Positions 26,016 through 27,494 of a DNA stretch of 27,494 nucleotides are shown here, in pieces (the stretch's first letter is position 1; every line of letters begins with the position of its first letter). The DNA lies in the IMG/VR virus record IMGVR_UViG_3300042924_004742, positions 1 through 27,494 of that record; one strand, written 5' to 3'. Source of the stretch: a virus. Under the pieces are notes generated by a model that saw only the letters and a program-made list of their open reading frames with translations, was not told where the DNA came from and searched no databases. The position numbers and the translations under genes are program-made.

Positions 26016-26494
26016 GCGTGAAAGCTGTCAATAGCGGACATCTCGTCCTCGGCAGAAGAATCCTTCTGTATGTCCATGTTCATCTCCGTGTTGATCATGA
26101 TCTCAATGGCCTTACGCTGTTTGGTCAGGTCAATGAGCGATGCGGAAAGCTTCTTAATCTCGTCGGCCTCTAAGCCTTGAGCTCCTTTGAGCCTCTTGCG
26201 TATCTCGGATAGGGCTGCCTCTAGGGCTTCCAGGGACTCTCTTTCCGAACCAATGCCCTGCATGTCGTGGTATGCTTCAATGTACTTACCGATCTTGTCC
26301 TTGCGGACTGAAGACACGTTGAGGAGTACTTTTTGGTAGCGCTCCTCGGGTGATAGGTTCTTGTAGGGGGACTTCCAATCCGCGTACAGGGCCACGAACT
26401 TGAACTCGTCCGACGTTATGCCCTTGAACTCCGTAAGGATGGACAAATGAGGATTGTCATCAAAGACATCCTCTTGACTTATTTTAAATAGCAT
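26012..26494 (-). CDS. Small helical protein in the small-terminase position
   Basis: The 160-residue product has a short N-terminal part (L-F-K-I-S-Q-E-D-V-F), a Trp/Tyr-containing region (A-L-Y-A-D-W-K-S-P-Y-K-N-L, about 36-48) and a long helical, coiled-coil-prone stretch (about 85-140, rich in E, K, R and L). The C-terminus is acidic and Ser rich. A small, helical protein immediately before terL with an ATGA overlap suggests the small terminase (DNA recognition), whose sequence is often too diverged to recognise. I see no clear helix-turn-helix, so another virion or packaging accessory role is possible. The leader (GAAACAACATTTCTTAA before the ATG) lacks a Shine-Dalgarno sequence. Confidence 0.6.
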   Translation of the reverse strand: MLFKISQEDVFDDNPHLSILTEFKGITSDEFKFVALYADWKSPYKNLSPEERYQKVLLNVSSVRKDKIGKYIEAYHDMQGIGSERESLEALEAALSEIRKRLKGAQGLEADEIKKLSASLIDLTKQRKAIEIMINTEMNMDIQKDSSAEDEMSAIDSFHA

Positions 26495-26516
26495 TTAAGA
26501 AATGTTGTTTCTATGC

Positions 26517-27494
26517 CTAGAAACTAAACTCGCGAACTGCTAAAACGCTACTGCTTAAGCCTTTGGATGCTGCTTGAGGGATTGGAGCCGGAAGGGCAAA
26601 TACGTATTGCCTACCACTACTCGCGCCTTGCTGATTTGACGACCAAAATGCCGTATTTGCTGGTATAAAATTAGTCAATCCAAATGGGTCTCCTTGGGAG
26701 TATAATAGGTTGTTGTAAATGGCTGAATGCGCACCCTCGGAAGGAAGCGCCCAATCGCTGTACGTGACTCCATTCACCGTTGCAGAAAAAGCGTCTGCCT
26801 CAGCAGCGGCGCCTGTGCCTGTTGCTGCGGCAATAATTATCGCCGTATTGGCAGCGCTTTGACTTATAGCTAGCGATCCTGAGGCGGTAAGTATTCCCAC
26901 TCCAGTTACGTTTGTACCTGTGGGCGTACACCAAACAACCCCGGTGTTAATTATTCCTTCGTAAAGAACATAACCTTTTCTTGCAGATGAATCAATATGA
27001 AAAATGATGCCACCTTGAGTCCGATCGCCAATTGCCGGTGTTACCGAAAAAGTCGGCCAAGATAGGATGTTGATTTTGGTGTTTGACAAAATGCCGTCAG
27101 CATTGGTAAATCCGGAGCCTTGAGTTACTATGCCAAGTCCGGTTGCTGATGTTGCCGAAATCTTTACAATCGGATTGTTTGTTGCCCCGGTTGGAGAGGA
27201 AACGAAAAAAGATGGAGATGTTCCAATCGGTGTCCCAGTAGGGAATGCCAAAGCATATGTGCCAGCGGCACTCCTAGACCCGGTTACTTGCGCCGCTGTA
27301 AGTCCAACATTGCTGTATACAGAGTTGATTAACGGAGCGTTTGTGCTTGTCTGAGTTACATCTAGGCTTATGTAATTGAATGGAGATTCATTTACTCTAG
27401 AATCGTTAACAATAGTGTTTATTTCCTTGCTAGTTACAAATATTGCCGGGTTGCTGCTTGGCTGACTTAGTACAACCGTTGTTTTAGGAAAGCT
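26517..27494 (-). CDS. Surface/adhesin-type protein with a DUF1566-like C-terminal domain, 5' end outside the window
   Basis: The reading frame ends at TAG 26517-26519 and stays open without a stop to the right edge, so the visible 325 residues are the C-terminal part of a longer protein. A TTG codon at 27249-27251 is internal, not a start. The first half is Ser/Thr/Asn/Gly rich and beta-like (I-S-A-T-S-A-T-G-L-G-I-V-T-Q-G). From about visible residue 153 the chain follows a DUF1566-like layout: G-D-R-T-Q-G-G-I-I-F-H-I-D, then V-V-W-C, then Y-S-D-W-A-L-P-S-E-G, then F-W-S-S-N, ending V-R-E-F. Such domains are often described as C-type-lectin-like and occur in surface, fibre and diversity-generating-retroelement target proteins. 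Next to packaging genes, a receptor-binding or capsid-decorating role is plausible but unproven. Confidence 0.8.
   Translation of the reverse strand, partial: SFPKTTVVLSQPSSNPAIFVTSKEINTIVNDSRVNESPFNYISLDVTQTSTNAPLINSVYSNVGLTAAQVTGSRSAAGTYALAFPTGTPIGTSPSFFVSSPTGATNNPIVKISATSATGLGIVTQGSGFTNADGILSNTKINILSWPTFSVTPAIGDRTQGGIIFHIDSSARKGYVLYEGIINTGVVWCTPTGTNVTGVGILTASGSLAISQSAANTAIIIAAATGTGAAAEADAFSATVNGVTYSDWALPSEGAHSAIYNNLLYSQGDPFGLTNFIPANTAFWSSNQQGASSGRQYVFALPAPIPQAASKGLSSSVLAVREFSF

Noticed and set aside
26488-26516. Small inverted repeat AGAAA-TGTTG-TTTCT between the DUF1566-like gene and the next gene
   Set aside because: Five weak A-T-rich pairs with no U-tract are too little to call a terminator or operator.
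26517-26640. Variable repeat of a diversity-generating retroelement
   Set aside because: The domain type is suggestive, but no template repeat or reverse transcriptase is in the window and the last codons are not clearly enriched in adenine-derived changes; kept only as a check in the findings.
27249-27251. TTG as the start codon of the DUF1566-like gene
   Set aside because: The same frame continues open for 81 more codons to the window edge with similar Ser/Thr/Asn-rich composition, so TTG is internal.

Overview
The window is almost certainly part of the genome of a short-tailed (podovirus-type) bacteriophage, read mostly on the minus strand. It carries a virion and DNA-packaging module in a recognisable order. 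Going leftward from the right edge: a surface/adhesin-type protein with a DUF1566-like domain (cut by the edge), a small protein in the small-terminase position, large terminase, portal, scaffold, major capsid protein, an unknown protein, a collagen-like fibre, two ring/adaptor-type proteins, a 1604-residue tail hub/'muzzle' protein, three probable ejection proteins, a 2524-residue polyvalent internal protein, and a small HTH-like protein. There is no tape-measure, sheath or tail-tube gene, which fits a short tail.

The gene order, the muzzle protein style and translation starts behind A-rich leaders without Shine-Dalgarno sequences (for example the capsid gene) suggest a phage of a Bacteroidota host, in or near the crAss-like phages. 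The phage and virion calls are firm for terminase and portal and good for capsid, scaffold and muzzle. The crAss-like assignment is inference from remembered architecture and needs a TerL/portal/MCP phylogeny.

Layout: 1-737 holds two plus-strand genes (a 41-codon basic protein and a membrane protein that may belong to a lysis cassette lying further left). From 724 to 27494 everything is minus strand and nearly gapless: most neighbours touch or overlap by 1-4 bases. The only gaps near 100 bases (17429-17523 and 19276-19378) each contain a clear intrinsic terminator. These cut the module into three blocks: packaging/portal/scaffold/capsid; unknown protein plus collagen fibre; and tail/ejection proteins. 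No stretch of 300 bases lacks a gene. I saw no tRNA, CRISPR array, insertion sequence, integrase, attachment site or origin.

How the genes work together: TerL packages DNA through the portal into a capsid built from MCP on the scaffold. Adaptor rings and the muzzle close the portal and form the short tail. The fibre and the DUF1566-like protein are candidates for surface recognition. The glycine-zipper, Q-rich and giant polyvalent proteins are likely packaged and ejected at infection. The most interesting region is an ADP-ribosyltransferase-like segment inside the giant ejection protein, bracketed by a perfect 24-base in-frame direct repeat.
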